From the NCBI RefSeq assembly GCF_000685075.1, contig NZ_BAYD01000022.1:57579-121578 (forward strand): a stretch of DNA of 64,000 nt. The letters are read 5' to 3'. Below the pieces are notes generated by a model. It was not told the DNA's origin. It made no database searches and saw only the letters and a list, made by a program, of their open reading frames with translations. Made by a program: the position numbers and the translations under genes. The stretch comes from Paraburkholderia oxyphila NBRC 105797 (GTDB taxonomy: Bacteria > Pseudomonadota > Gammaproteobacteria > Burkholderiales > Burkholderiaceae). Shown piece by piece: positions 17,206 through 26,071 of the stretch (position 1 is its first letter; every line of letters starts with the position of its first letter).

Positions 17206-17904
17206 CTATTGCACCCCCACCAGCCGATACCCCACGCCCGTTTCGGTCACGATGTGCTCGGGTTGCGCGGGATCGCGCTCCAATTTCTGCCGCAAATGCG
17301 CCATATAGATGCGCAGATAGTGGCTGCTCTCCACATGCGAAGGCCCCCAGACCTCGCGCAGCAGTTGCCGGTGTGTCAGCACACGGCCCGCGTCGCGTAC
17401 CAGCGTCGCGAGCAAACGGTACTCGATCGGCGTGAGGTGCACGGGTGCGCCGCCGCGCGTCACCTGGCGCAGGCCCAGGTCGACGATCACCTCGCCGAAG
17501 CTCACCTGCGGCGCCTCGTTCGCGCCGCCCCGGTTGCGGCGGCGCAGATGCGCACGGATGCGCGCGAGCAGCTCGGACACGCCGAACGGCTTCGTGAGGT
17601 AGTCGTCGGCGCCGGCGTCGAGCGCGGCGACTTTTTCGCTCTCCTGAGTGCGCGCCGAGAGCACGATCACGGGCAGGTCGCTCCAGCCACGCAGCTCGCG
17701 GATCACGTCGAGGCCGTCCGTGTCGGGCAGGCCCAGATCGACGATCACGAGATCGGGCTTGCGCGTGGCCGCCTCGACCAGACCCTGCTTGCCGGTCTCG
17801 GCGTCGTAGACGGCAATGCCCTCCCCCTCCAGCGACGCGCGCACGAAGCGGCGGATCTGCTTTTCGTCTTCGATCAGGACAACGGCGAGGCTCGGATCAC
17901 TCAT
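17206..17904 (-). CDS. kdpE: KdpE response regulator
   Basis: OmpR/PhoB-type two-component regulator, 232 residues. The receiver domain carries LIEDEKQIRRF at the start, phospho-acceptor Asp in VIVDLGLPDTDG, and the signalling Lys in YLTKPFGVSEL. The C-terminal winged helix contains LTPIEYRLLATLVRDAGRVLTHRQL and ends VTETGVGYRL. It activates the kdp ATPase operon under potassium limitation. The ATG lies inside the last codons of kdpD (8-base overlap), so sensor and regulator are coupled. Confidence 0.96.
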   Translation of the reverse strand: MSDPSLAVVLIEDEKQIRRFVRASLEGEGIAVYDAETGKQGLVEAATRKPDLVIVDLGLPDTDGLDVIRELRGWSDLPVIVLSARTQESEKVAALDAGADDYLTKPFGVSELLARIRAHLRRRNRGGANEAPQVSFGEVIVDLGLRQVTRGGAPVHLTPIEYRLLATLVRDAGRVLTHRQLLREVWGPSHVESSHYLRIYMAHLRQKLERDPAQPEHIVTETGVGYRLVGVQ

Positions 17905-20848
17905 GGGCGGGCTTGGCGGGTTGGGGTTCCACAGCGGGTTGGGGTTCCACAGCGGGTTGGGGTTCCACGGCGTGCGCTTCGTGCACCTCGTGCGCTTCGT
18001 GAGTTTCGTGCGCGCCATCCCCCGTCTGGGCGGCTTCGTCGAACTCGGCCGCATCGGCCGGCAGCGGCGGCGGTGCCTCCACCGGCAGCGCGAACCAGAA
18101 CGACGCGCCTTCGATGTGGCCATCGGCGGCCACGCGGTTGGTCGCGCCGATTGTACCGCCGTGCGCCTCCACGATCGCGCGGCAGATCGCGAGCCCGAGG
18201 CCAATGCCAGGCTTCGCCGACTCCTTCTCGCCGCGCGTGAACTTCTCGAACACGCGCTCGCCCATGCCATGCGGCAGGCCCGGGCCATTGTCGTCGATGC
18301 TCACGCGCACGAACGGCTGGCCGTTCTCCTCGATGCGGCGCGCGCCGATCGTGAGCGGCGTATCGGGCGGCGTGTATTTCGCGGCGTTTTCCAGCAGGTT
18401 CGAGAAGAGCCGCTCCATGAGCACGGCGTCGAGTTGCAGCAAGGGCAAGCCCTCTTCGAGCTTCACTTGTACCGGATGGCGCGCCAGCACGCGGCGGCAC
18501 GCGGCCAGCGCCGCGCCCACGGTTTCCTCGAGCAGCGTCCATTGCCGGTTGAGCTTGAGGCTGCCCGCTTGCAGGCGCGCCATGTCGAGCAGATTCGTGA
18601 CGATGCCGGTCATGCGCAGCGCCTCGTCGTGGATCGCCTCGATGAGCTCGCCCGCGCGGGCATTCTGCACGTCGGCCGGTGTGCCGGGCTCGTGCGTCTG
18701 CGCGAGCATCGACGAAAAGCCGACGATGGCCGTGAGCGGCGTGCGCAGGTCGTGCGAAATGGCCGAGAGCAGCGAGTTGCGCAGCCGTTCGGACTCCATG
18801 TTGACGAGCGCGTCGCGGGCGATTTCCACGTAGTGCACGCGTTCGAGCGCGAGCGCGATCTGCGCGGCGAACGCGTCGAGCATGCGCTGCTGCTCGGGCA
18901 CCAGCAGCTCGCGCGCGTCGCGCGTGACCACGGCCAGCACGCCGCGCGTGCGCATCGGCGCCTTGAGCGGCAGGTAGAGCGCCGCCGCCGCGGGCAGCGT
19001 GTCGGTGCCGCGGCCCGCCGGCTTTTGCTGGTCATAGACCCACTGACCCACGTCGATGTCGAGGCTGCCGGGCTCGAGCATGACCTTCGGGTCGGGGTCC
19101 TCGATCTTCTGCTGGACCTTGTCCGCGCTGTCGGGCAAGAGCATGGCCACGCGCGCGTTGAACACCTCGTTCACGTGGCGGCTGCCGATCGCCACGATCT
19201 GCTCGGTCGCGAGCGCGGCGGCCAGCTCGCGCGCCATCGCGTACATCGCGCCCGTGCGCTGCTCGCGGCGCTGCGCGACGCTCGCCTCGCGGCGCAGGCT
19301 CGAGGTGAGATGGCTGATCACGAGCGAGGTCAGCAGCATGACCCCGAAGGTCAGCAGGTATTGCGTGTCGCTCACCGAGAACGACATCCGCGGCGGCACG
19401 AAGAAAAAGTCGTAGGCAGCCACGCTCGCGAACGAGAGCAGCACGCCCGGGCCGCGCCCGAGCTTCGTTGCCGTAAAGATCACGCCGAGCAGATACAGCA
19501 TCACGAGATTGGCGAGCGCAATGTGGTCGAGCAGCGTGCTCGCGAGCACTGTAATGCATGCGCAAATCACGAGCGCCGCCGCATAGGCGCGCGGCGGCGA
19601 GCGGTGCGCGGCGCTATCCGCGATGGCGGCGCGCCAGGCGTTGGCGGCGCGCGCGGCGGCCGATGCCTCGCGCGGGACGCCGCCGGCGAGCCGGTCGTTA
19701 TCGGTGGCGCTCGCGCGCACCAAGGTCAAATCGACGTCCTCAGCCTTTTCCGCGAGGCGCTCGCCGAACGGCCGGCGCCACCAGCGCACCCAGCGCGACG
19801 CGCTGCTGCGCGTGGAGGCGCCCGCGACGAGCTTCGACACGTTGCGCAGCCGCGCATAGCCCGCGAGCGTGACGGCGGCGTCCTCGCCCGCGAGCGTGGC
19901 CGTTTCCGCGCCCAGCTCGGACGCCAGCTTGAGCGCGCCGAGCGTGCGCTGGCGAACTTCGTCCGGCAGGCGCTGGAGCTTGGGCGTCTCCACATAGACG
20001 GCGATCCAGTCGGCCTTGAGGCTCGCCGCGAGCCGCGCCGCCGCGCGCACGAGCGCAGTCGCTTCGGGGCCCGGCCCCACGCACGCGAGCAGCCGCTCGC
20101 GCGCCTGCCACACGTGCTGGATCGAGCGGTCGGCGCGGTACTCGTGCATCTGCGCGTCGACGCGGTCGGCCGTGCGGCGCAGCGCCAGCTCGCGCAGCGC
20201 GATCAGGTTGCCCTTGCGAAAGAAGTTGCGCACCGCGCGCTCGGCCTGCGCGGGCAGATAGACCTTGCCGTCGCGCATCCGGTCGAGCAGCTCCTCGGCG
20301 GGCAGGTCGACGAGCGTGACCTCGTCGGCGCTGTCGAACACGCGGTCGGGCACCGTCTCCCAGACGCGGATGCCGGTGATCTGCCCCACCACGTCGTTCA
20401 GGCTTTCGAGGTGCTGGACGTTGACGGTCGTGTAGACGTCGATGCCCGCGTCGAGCAGCTCGTAGACGTCCTGCCAGCGCTTCATATGGCGCGCGCCCTG
20501 CACGTTCGAGTGGGCCAGTTCGTCGACGAGCACGAGCTGCGGCTTGCGCTCGAGCGCGGCGTCGAGGTCGAACTCCTCGAGCGTGCGCCCGCGGTAGGCA
20601 ATGCGCTGGCGCGGCAGCACTTCGAGACCGCTCGTGAGCGCGGCGGTCTCGCTGCGCCCATGCGTCTCGACGATGCCGACCACCACGTCCACGCTTTCTT
20701 CGGCGCGGCGGCGCGCGGCCTGCAGCATCGCATAGGTCTTGCCGACGCCCGCCGACGCGCCGAAGAAAATCTTCAGCTTGCCGCGGCGGCGCCGTTCTTC
20801 GTCGCGCTGTAGCCGGTCGAGGAGTTCGTCGGGATCGGGGCGGTTCAT
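17897..20848 (-). CDS. kdpD: KdpD sensor histidine kinase
   Basis: A 983-residue potassium and turgor sensor kinase. The N-terminal KdpD domain has a Walker A motif GASAGVGKT (about residues 30-38) and LVLVDELAHSN. A UspA-like domain follows, then four closely spaced membrane helices near the middle, a GAF-like region, the dimerisation box AISHDLRTPLTAIVGF with the phosphorylated His, and the ATPase boxes (NLLENAAKYT, DNGPGLP, GIGLGLAICRAI). The tail beyond the kinase is unusual: a His/Glu-rich stretch followed by three AVEPQP repeats. The start at 20848 gives MNRPDPDELL; an ATG 36 bases upstream is less likely. Confidence 0.95.
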   Translation of the reverse strand: MNRPDPDELLDRLQRDEERRRRGKLKIFFGASAGVGKTYAMLQAARRRAEESVDVVVGIVETHGRSETAALTSGLEVLPRQRIAYRGRTLEEFDLDAALERKPQLVLVDELAHSNVQGARHMKRWQDVYELLDAGIDVYTTVNVQHLESLNDVVGQITGIRVWETVPDRVFDSADEVTLVDLPAEELLDRMRDGKVYLPAQAERAVRNFFRKGNLIALRELALRRTADRVDAQMHEYRADRSIQHVWQARERLLACVGPGPEATALVRAAARLAASLKADWIAVYVETPKLQRLPDEVRQRTLGALKLASELGAETATLAGEDAAVTLAGYARLRNVSKLVAGASTRSSASRWVRWWRRPFGERLAEKAEDVDLTLVRASATDNDRLAGGVPREASAAARAANAWRAAIADSAAHRSPPRAYAAALVICACITVLASTLLDHIALANLVMLYLLGVIFTATKLGRGPGVLLSFASVAAYDFFFVPPRMSFSVSDTQYLLTFGVMLLTSLVISHLTSSLRREASVAQRREQRTGAMYAMARELAAALATEQIVAIGSRHVNEVFNARVAMLLPDSADKVQQKIEDPDPKVMLEPGSLDIDVGQWVYDQQKPAGRGTDTLPAAAALYLPLKAPMRTRGVLAVVTRDARELLVPEQQRMLDAFAAQIALALERVHYVEIARDALVNMESERLRNSLLSAISHDLRTPLTAIVGFSSMLAQTHEPGTPADVQNARAGELIEAIHDEALRMTGIVTNLLDMARLQAGSLKLNRQWTLLEETVGAALAACRRVLARHPVQVKLEEGLPLLQLDAVLMERLFSNLLENAAKYTPPDTPLTIGARRIEENGQPFVRVSIDDNGPGLPHGMGERVFEKFTRGEKESAKPGIGLGLAICRAIVEAHGGTIGATNRVAADGHIEGASFWFALPVEAPPPLPADAAEFDEAAQTGDGAHETHEAHEVHEAHAVEPQPAVEPQPAVEPQPAKPAHE
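17918..17971. repeat. 18-bp tandem repeat in the 3' end of kdpD
   Basis: Three consecutive 18-base units (GGGTTGGGGTTCCACAGC on the plus strand; the last differs at one base). In the kdpD frame each encodes AVEPQP. The preceding codons are a looser repeat encoding HEAHEVHEAH-like residues. Confidence 0.9.
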
Positions 20849-20977
20849 GCGGATTTCATAGGGAATGGCGCGTGCCGGACACACCGGGGTCAGGCACCAG
20901 GAACGCTACGGGGATCGTCTCACCGTGGCGCGGAATAAGCAAACAGCGAGCAAACACAAGCAGACACAAGCAAACAC

Positions 20978-21013
20978 GGGCACCGCATGCGGCCCAAGCG
21001 GCATGCGGTGCCC
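20978..21013 (-). terminator. 13-bp hairpin between kdpC and kdpD
   Basis: GGGCACCGCATGC, a ten-base loop, then the exact complement. It sits 27 bases past the kdpC stop. On the minus strand it is followed by GTGTTTGC rather than a pure T-tract. It probably reduces read-through from the structural genes into kdpDE or stabilises the upstream mRNA. Confidence 0.55.
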
Positions 21014-21039
21014 GGTTACCTTCAGTCTTCAGTCAACGC

Positions 21040-21618
21040 TCAGGTCGCCTCCTTGCCGTCGAGCGCGAGGTTCAGCTCGAGCACGTTCACGCGCGGCTCG
21101 CCGAACACGCCGAACTGGCGGCCCTGGGTATAGCGGTCCACGAGCTTCTGCACGTCGCTGGGCGCCATGTTGCGCGCCTTGGCCACGCGCGCCACCTGGT
21201 AGGCGGCGGCGGCCGGCGAGATCTCGGGGTCGAGGCCGCTGGCCGACGAGGTCACGAGGTCGGCGGGAATCGGCTGCGAAACGTCGGTGCCCGCGGCCTT
21301 GAGCGCCGCGATGCGGCCGTTGATTTCGTCGGCGAGCGCCGGGTTGGTCGGGCCGAGGTTCGAGCCGCCCGAGTTCGTCGCGTTGTACGGATTGGGCGAG
21401 GTGGCCGAGAGACGGCCCCAGAAGTACTGGGGCGCGTCGAACTGCTGGCCGATCAGCGCGCTGCCCACCACCTTGCCGTTCACCTCGACGAGGCTGCCGT
21501 TCACCTGGCGATGGAACACCGCCTGGCCGAACGCGGTCATCACGGCCGGATACACGAGACCCGTGATCGCCGCGAGCACGGCGAAGATCACGATGAGAGG
21601 TCGAAACTGCGCTTTCAT
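21040..21618 (-). CDS. kdpC: potassium-transporting ATPase KdpC subunit
   Basis: A 192-residue accessory subunit of the KdpFABC high-affinity potassium pump. It has one N-terminal membrane helix (PLIVIFAVLAAITGLVYPAVMTAFGQ region) and a soluble domain ending in the conserved VNVLELNLAL. The segments GSALIGQQF and YFWGRLSATSPNPYN are diagnostic. It lies 34 bases after kdpB. Confidence 0.96.
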   Translation of the reverse strand: MKAQFRPLIVIFAVLAAITGLVYPAVMTAFGQAVFHRQVNGSLVEVNGKVVGSALIGQQFDAPQYFWGRLSATSPNPYNATNSGGSNLGPTNPALADEINGRIAALKAAGTDVSQPIPADLVTSSASGLDPEISPAAAAYQVARVAKARNMAPSDVQKLVDRYTQGRQFGVFGEPRVNVLELNLALDGKEAT

Positions 21619-21652
21619 TTTGGTTTCCTATTGATCTGGCGACGCGTGTGGA

Positions 21653-23764
21653 TCAAGCCCAGCCGAACGCGGTCAGCACCATGTCGATCAGCTTGATGCA
21701 CGGGAACGGCAGGAGGATCCCCCCGAGGCCGTAGACCAGCAGATTGCGGCGCAGCAGCGTCGCCGCGCCGAGCGGCCGGTACTTCACGCCCTTGAGCGCG
21801 AGCGGAATCAGCATCACGATGATCAGCGCGTTGAAGATCACCGCCGAGAGGATCGCCGACGACGGCGAGCTCAGATGCATGACGTCGAGCACGCGCAACT
21901 GCGGATACGTCGTGGCGAACGCGGCCGGAATGATCGCGAAGTACTTGGCTACGTCGTTGGCGATCGAGAACGTCGTGAGCGAGCCGCGCGTCATGAGCAT
22001 CTGCTTGCCGATCTCCACGATCTCGATGAGCTTGGTCGGGTTCGAGTCGAGGTCGACCATGTTGCCCGCTTCCTTCGCGGCCTGGGTGCCCGTGTTCATG
22101 GCCACGGCCACGTCGGCCTGCGCGAGCGCCGGGGCGTCGTTGGTGCCGTCGCCGGTCATCGCCACGAGCTTGCCCTGGGCCTGGTGCTCGCGGATCGTCG
22201 CGAGCTTGGTCTCCGGCGTCGCTTGCGCGAGGAAGTCGTCCACGCCCGCTTCGGCCGCGATCGCGGCGGCGGTCAGGCGGTTGTCGCCCGTCACCATCAC
22301 GGTCTTGATGCCCATCTTGCGCAGCTCGGCGAAACGCTCCTTGATGCCGCCCTTCACCACGTCCTTCAGCTCGATCACGCCGAGCACGCGCGCGACCTTG
22401 TCGTGCATCTCGGCCACCACGAGCGGCGTGCTGCCACGGCGCGCGATGTCGTCCACGGCCGTGTCCACTTCGCTGGGGAAGCGGCCGCCGTGCGTTTCCA
22501 CATACTGCTTGACCGCATCGGCGGCGCCCTTGCGGATCTCGCGGCCATGCGTGCCGGGGGCGGTCCCCTCGGGCGCGAGGTCCACCCCGCTCATGCGCGT
22601 CTGCGCGCTGAAGGCGAGGAACACCGCGTGCAGCGCGCCCATGTCGCGCTGGCGAATGTTGAAGCGCTGCTTCGCGAGCACGACGATGCTGCGGCCTTCC
22701 GGCGTTTCGTCGGCGAGCGAGGCGAGCTGCGCGGCGTCCGCGAGCGCTTCCTCGTTCACGCCCGGCGCCGGCACGAAAGCCGAGGCCTGGCGGTTACCGA
22801 GCGTGATCGTGCCGGTCTTGTCGAGCAGCAGCACGTCCACGTCGCCGGCCGCTTCCACGGCGCGGCCCGAGGTGGCGATCACGTTGGCCTGCATCATGCG
22901 GCTCATGCCCGCCACGCCGATCGCCGAAAGCAGCCCGCCGATGGTGGTCGGAATCAGGCACACGAGCAACGCGACGAGCGCCGTGATCGTGACCACGTGC
23001 CCCATCTTGGCGGCTTCGACCGAGAACATCGAGAACGGCAAGAGCGTCGCGGTCGCCATCAGCAGCACGATGGTCAGCGCGACCAGCAGGATCGTGAGCG
23101 CGATCTCGTTGGGCGTCTTCTGGCGCTTGGCACCTTCGACCATCGCGATCATGCGGTCGAGGAAGGCTTCGCCCGGATTGGCCGTCACACGCACGACGAT
23201 CCAGTCGGACAGCACGCGCGTGCCGCCCGTCACCGACGAGAAGTCGCCGCCCGATTCGCGGATCACCGGCGCCGATTCGCCCGTAATGGCCGATTCGTCC
23301 ACCGAGGCCACGCCGTCGATCACCTCGCCGTCGGCGGGAATCGTGTCGCCGGTTTCCACCAGCACCACGTCGCCGCGACGCAGATCGGTCGCGGTCATGA
23401 TGCGAATGGGCGCCTTCGGATGCGGCTCGTTGAGCTTCTTCGCCATCACGTCGCGCTTGGCCTGGCGCAGCGATGCGGCCTGCGCCTTCGAGCGTCCTTC
23501 GGCGAGCGCCTCGGCGAAGTTCGCGAACAGCACCGTGAACCACAGCCACAGCGCGATCGCGAGAATGAAGCCCGCGGGCGCCTCGGCCTGGCCCATCAGC
23601 GCCGCGATCCAGAGGATCGTCGTGAGCACGGAGCCCACGTAGACGCAGAACATCACCGGGTTGCGCAACTGCGTGCGCGGCTTGAGTTTCCTGAACGAGT
23701 CCACGATGGCCGGGCGCAGCAGCGCCGGATCGAACATGGACCGTGTAGCACTATGTTGTGTCAT
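21653..23764 (-). CDS. kdpB: potassium-transporting ATPase KdpB subunit
   Basis: The P-type ATPase subunit, 703 residues, that energises potassium import. The phosphorylation motif DKTGTI begins at D315, the dephosphorylation motif TGES is at 161-164, and TGDGTNDAPALAQAD forms the hinge. Seven membrane helices are visible. In E. coli the TGES serine is a phosphoregulatory site; the residue is conserved here. The start at 23764 gives MTQHSATRSMFDPALL; a second Met at 23737 is possible. It begins 16 bases after the kdpA stop. Confidence 0.97.
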   Translation of the reverse strand: MTQHSATRSMFDPALLRPAIVDSFRKLKPRTQLRNPVMFCVYVGSVLTTILWIAALMGQAEAPAGFILAIALWLWFTVLFANFAEALAEGRSKAQAASLRQAKRDVMAKKLNEPHPKAPIRIMTATDLRRGDVVLVETGDTIPADGEVIDGVASVDESAITGESAPVIRESGGDFSSVTGGTRVLSDWIVVRVTANPGEAFLDRMIAMVEGAKRQKTPNEIALTILLVALTIVLLMATATLLPFSMFSVEAAKMGHVVTITALVALLVCLIPTTIGGLLSAIGVAGMSRMMQANVIATSGRAVEAAGDVDVLLLDKTGTITLGNRQASAFVPAPGVNEEALADAAQLASLADETPEGRSIVVLAKQRFNIRQRDMGALHAVFLAFSAQTRMSGVDLAPEGTAPGTHGREIRKGAADAVKQYVETHGGRFPSEVDTAVDDIARRGSTPLVVAEMHDKVARVLGVIELKDVVKGGIKERFAELRKMGIKTVMVTGDNRLTAAAIAAEAGVDDFLAQATPETKLATIREHQAQGKLVAMTGDGTNDAPALAQADVAVAMNTGTQAAKEAGNMVDLDSNPTKLIEIVEIGKQMLMTRGSLTTFSIANDVAKYFAIIPAAFATTYPQLRVLDVMHLSSPSSAILSAVIFNALIIVMLIPLALKGVKYRPLGAATLLRRNLLVYGLGGILLPFPCIKLIDMVLTAFGWA

Positions 23765-23780
23765 TTGATGAAGTCCCCGT

Positions 23781-25586
23781 TCAATGCACGCCCATCATGA
23801 TCAGATGCTCCACACCCGGGCCGAGCGCGAGCGCCGGCACATAGGTGAGCGCGCCCACCAGCAGCACGGTGCCGAGCAGCAGCACGACGAACAGCGGCCC
23901 GTGCGTGGGCAGCGTGCCGCCCGTCACGGCGATGCGCTTCTTGCTCGCGAGCGAGCCGGCGATGGCCAGCACCGGCACGATGGTGCCGAAGCGGCCGAAC
24001 CACATCGCGATGGCGAGCATCCAGTTGTAGAACGGCGTGTTGACCGAAAGGCCCGCGAACGCACTGCCGTTGTTGTTCGCGGCAGAGCTGAACGCGTAGA
24101 GAATCTCCGAGAAGCCATGCGCGCCCGGGTTGGCGATGCCGGCCTTGCCCGCGTCGGCGAGCACGGCGATCGAGGTACCGAGCAGCACGAGCATCGGCGT
24201 GAGCAGGACGACGATCGACACCATCTTCATTTCGAACGATTCGATCTTCTTGCCCACATACTCGGGCGTGCGCCCGATCATGAGGCCCGCCACGAACACC
24301 GCGAGCAGCGCGAACACCAGCATGCCGTAGAGGCCCGAGCCCACCCCGCCGAAGATCACTTCGCCGAGCTGGATGAAGAGCATCGGCACGAGGCCGCCGA
24401 TCGGCGTGAGCGAGTCGTGCATCGCGTTCACCGCGCCGCACGAGGCCGCCGTGGTGGCCACGACGAAGATGCCCGTCTGCGCGATGCCGAAGCGCGTTTC
24501 CTTGCCTTCCATGTTGCCGCCGGCCTGCAGCGCGCTCGCGTGCTGATCGACGTTCAGACTCGCGAGCATCGGATTGCCGGCCTGCTCCGCCGAGAGCTCG
24601 ACGCCCACGGCGACGGCGAACGCGATCGTCATCACCGCGAGCACCGCCACGCCCTGCCTGCGGTCGCCCACGACATTGCCGAACACGAGACACAACGCCG
24701 CCGGAATGATCAGGATCGCCAACATTTCGACGAAGTTCGAGAACGGCGTGGGGTTCTCATACGGATGCGCCGAGTTCGCGTTGAAGAACCCGCCGCCGTT
24801 GGTGCCGAGCATCTTGATCGCTTCCTGCGAGGCGACCGGGCCCATGGCGAGCGTCTGCGTCGTCACTTTGGTGTCGACGGTGACGGGGTTGCCCTTCGCG
24901 TCCTTGACCGGATTGCCCTGCGCGTCGAGCTTGGGCGCCGCGTAGGTCGTGGTCTGCAGCGTCGGCACGTCCTGGTAGGACTTGAAGTTCTGGATCATGC
25001 CCTGGCTCATCAGCAGCGCCGCGATCACGGCCGCCATCGGCACGAGCACGTAGAGCGTCGTGCGCGTGAGATCGACCCAGAAGTTGCCGATGGTCTGCAC
25101 CGAGTGACGCGCGAAGCCGCGAATCAGCGCGATCACCACGACGATGCCGGTGGCCGCCGAGAGGAAGTTCTGCACGGTGAAGCCGAGCATCTGCGTGAGG
25201 TAGCTCACGGTCTGCTCAGGCGTGTAGTCCTGCCAGTTCGTGTTGGTGACGAAGCTCACGGCCGTGTTGAACGCGCCGTCCACCGTCATCGCGCTGAACT
25301 GCTGCGGGTTGCCGGGCAACCATCCCTGCACGCGCAGCAGCACGTAAAGGAAGCCCGCGCCCAGCACGTTGAACGAGATGGTGGCGAGCGCATAGCGCTT
25401 CCAGTTCATCTCGGCGCTCGGGTCGACCCCGGCGATGCGGTACAGCAGATTTTCGAGCGGCGCGAACAGACGCACGACGCGCGAGCGCCCGTCCAGCACA
25501 CGCGTGATATAGCCCGCGACGGGGACCGCGAGCGCCAGCAGGACGACGATGAAGATCCCCGTCTGGAGCAGATTGTTGGCGTTCAT
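23781..25586 (-). CDS. kdpA: potassium-transporting ATPase KdpA subunit
   Basis: Channel-like potassium-binding subunit of the Kdp complex, 601 residues with about ten membrane helices. The selectivity-filter region NGGGFFNANSAHPYENP is present, as is the TNTNWQDYTPEQTVS loop. It is longer than E. coli KdpA (557), partly through an insertion of Gln/Asp/Lys-rich residues in a periplasmic loop (about residues 210-235). Its ATG overlaps the kdpF stop (ATGA), and GGAGGAG inside kdpF is its ribosome site. Confidence 0.97.
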   Translation of the reverse strand: MNANNLLQTGIFIVVLLALAVPVAGYITRVLDGRSRVVRLFAPLENLLYRIAGVDPSAEMNWKRYALATISFNVLGAGFLYVLLRVQGWLPGNPQQFSAMTVDGAFNTAVSFVTNTNWQDYTPEQTVSYLTQMLGFTVQNFLSAATGIVVVIALIRGFARHSVQTIGNFWVDLTRTTLYVLVPMAAVIAALLMSQGMIQNFKSYQDVPTLQTTTYAAPKLDAQGNPVKDAKGNPVTVDTKVTTQTLAMGPVASQEAIKMLGTNGGGFFNANSAHPYENPTPFSNFVEMLAILIIPAALCLVFGNVVGDRRQGVAVLAVMTIAFAVAVGVELSAEQAGNPMLASLNVDQHASALQAGGNMEGKETRFGIAQTGIFVVATTAASCGAVNAMHDSLTPIGGLVPMLFIQLGEVIFGGVGSGLYGMLVFALLAVFVAGLMIGRTPEYVGKKIESFEMKMVSIVVLLTPMLVLLGTSIAVLADAGKAGIANPGAHGFSEILYAFSSAANNNGSAFAGLSVNTPFYNWMLAIAMWFGRFGTIVPVLAIAGSLASKKRIAVTGGTLPTHGPLFVVLLLGTVLLVGALTYVPALALGPGVEHLIMMGVH

Positions 25587-25675
25587 TCGATCTCCTCCGC
25601 GCGCAGCAGCGCATGGACGAGATAGACGAACAGCAACAGCGTCGCCGCCCCCGATAGCCAGAAAATCCAGGTCAT
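25583..25675 (-). CDS. kdpF: potassium-transporting ATPase KdpF subunit
   Basis: A 30-residue single-helix peptide: MTWIFWLSGAATLLLFVYLV, then HALLRAEEIE. KdpF is a lipid-like stabiliser of the KdpABC complex. Both ends overlap neighbours by ATGA: its ATG lies on the stop of the preceding microprotein and its stop on the kdpA ATG. Length and the W/L-rich helix fit the family. Confidence 0.9.
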   Translation of the reverse strand: MTWIFWLSGAATLLLFVYLVHALLRAEEIE

Positions 25676-25797
25676 GAGCGCGCTCCCGTCGCGTTCTGAT
25701 CGGCGCGGCGGTACTGCATGAGCTTCTCGCAGCCGGCGATCAACGCGTAAGTGAGCGCGGCGAAGACCGCCAGCCCCCCGATATACAGCACATCCAT
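25672..25797 (-). CDS. 41-residue membrane microprotein, first gene of the kdp operon
   Basis: An open frame encoding MDVLYIGGLAVFAALTYALI, then AGCEKLMQYRR and a polar tail. It has one membrane helix, a Cys at the helix end and a basic cytoplasmic tail. GGAG lies about nine bases before the ATG at 25797, and its TGA overlaps the kdpF ATG. An ATG at 25812 would add five residues but has no ribosome site. Similar short peptides precede kdpF in related kdp operons, but I know no assigned function. Its place in a string of ATGA overlaps implies it is translated with the pump subunits. Confidence 0.75.
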   Translation of the reverse strand: MDVLYIGGLAVFAALTYALIAGCEKLMQYRRADQNATGARS

Positions 25798-25881
25798 TGT
25801 CGTGTTCTCCATTCGCGGATGACGGATGGCGGTAAGGTACTGGTTATCGCGTTAAATCCGGATCAAAGGTCTTGGCACGCG

Positions 25882-25898
25882 TATAAAAATCGCGTAAA
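25882..25898 (-). promoter_or_regulatory. candidate KdpE-binding site
   Basis: On the minus strand TTTACG, five bases, TTTATA: two half-sites 11 bases apart, one helical turn. The characterised E. coli KdpE site has TTTATA and TTTACA with the same 5-base spacer, in the opposite order. It lies about 85 bases upstream of the first kdp gene in an A/T-rich patch. Confidence 0.45.
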
Positions 25899-26001
25899 CG
25901 CGGCGGCATGCGAAGCGGGCCTGCAACCGGAAAGACTTGCCCATCGCGGCTTTGCGGGCTGGAAGGGCGTCGGCGGAAGATAAACGGCAAACAAACACAA
26001 T

Positions 26002-26032
26002 AAAAAAGGCGCGCATGGCTGGCATGCGCGCC
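26002..26032 (-). terminator. Rho-independent terminator after the quinone oxidoreductase gene
   Basis: On the minus strand GGCGCGCATG, loop CCAGC, CATGCGCGCC, then six T. A perfect 10-bp stem with a clean T-tract, 40 bases past the stop of the quinone oxidoreductase gene. Confidence 0.9.
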
Positions 26033-26071
26033 TCTTTCGAGCGAAGCGATTTCAGTGTCGACGCCGCGCAG

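Noticed and set aside
17816..20812. Long plus-strand open frame opposite kdpD
   Set aside because: Same antisense pattern; kdpD on the minus strand carries all family motifs.
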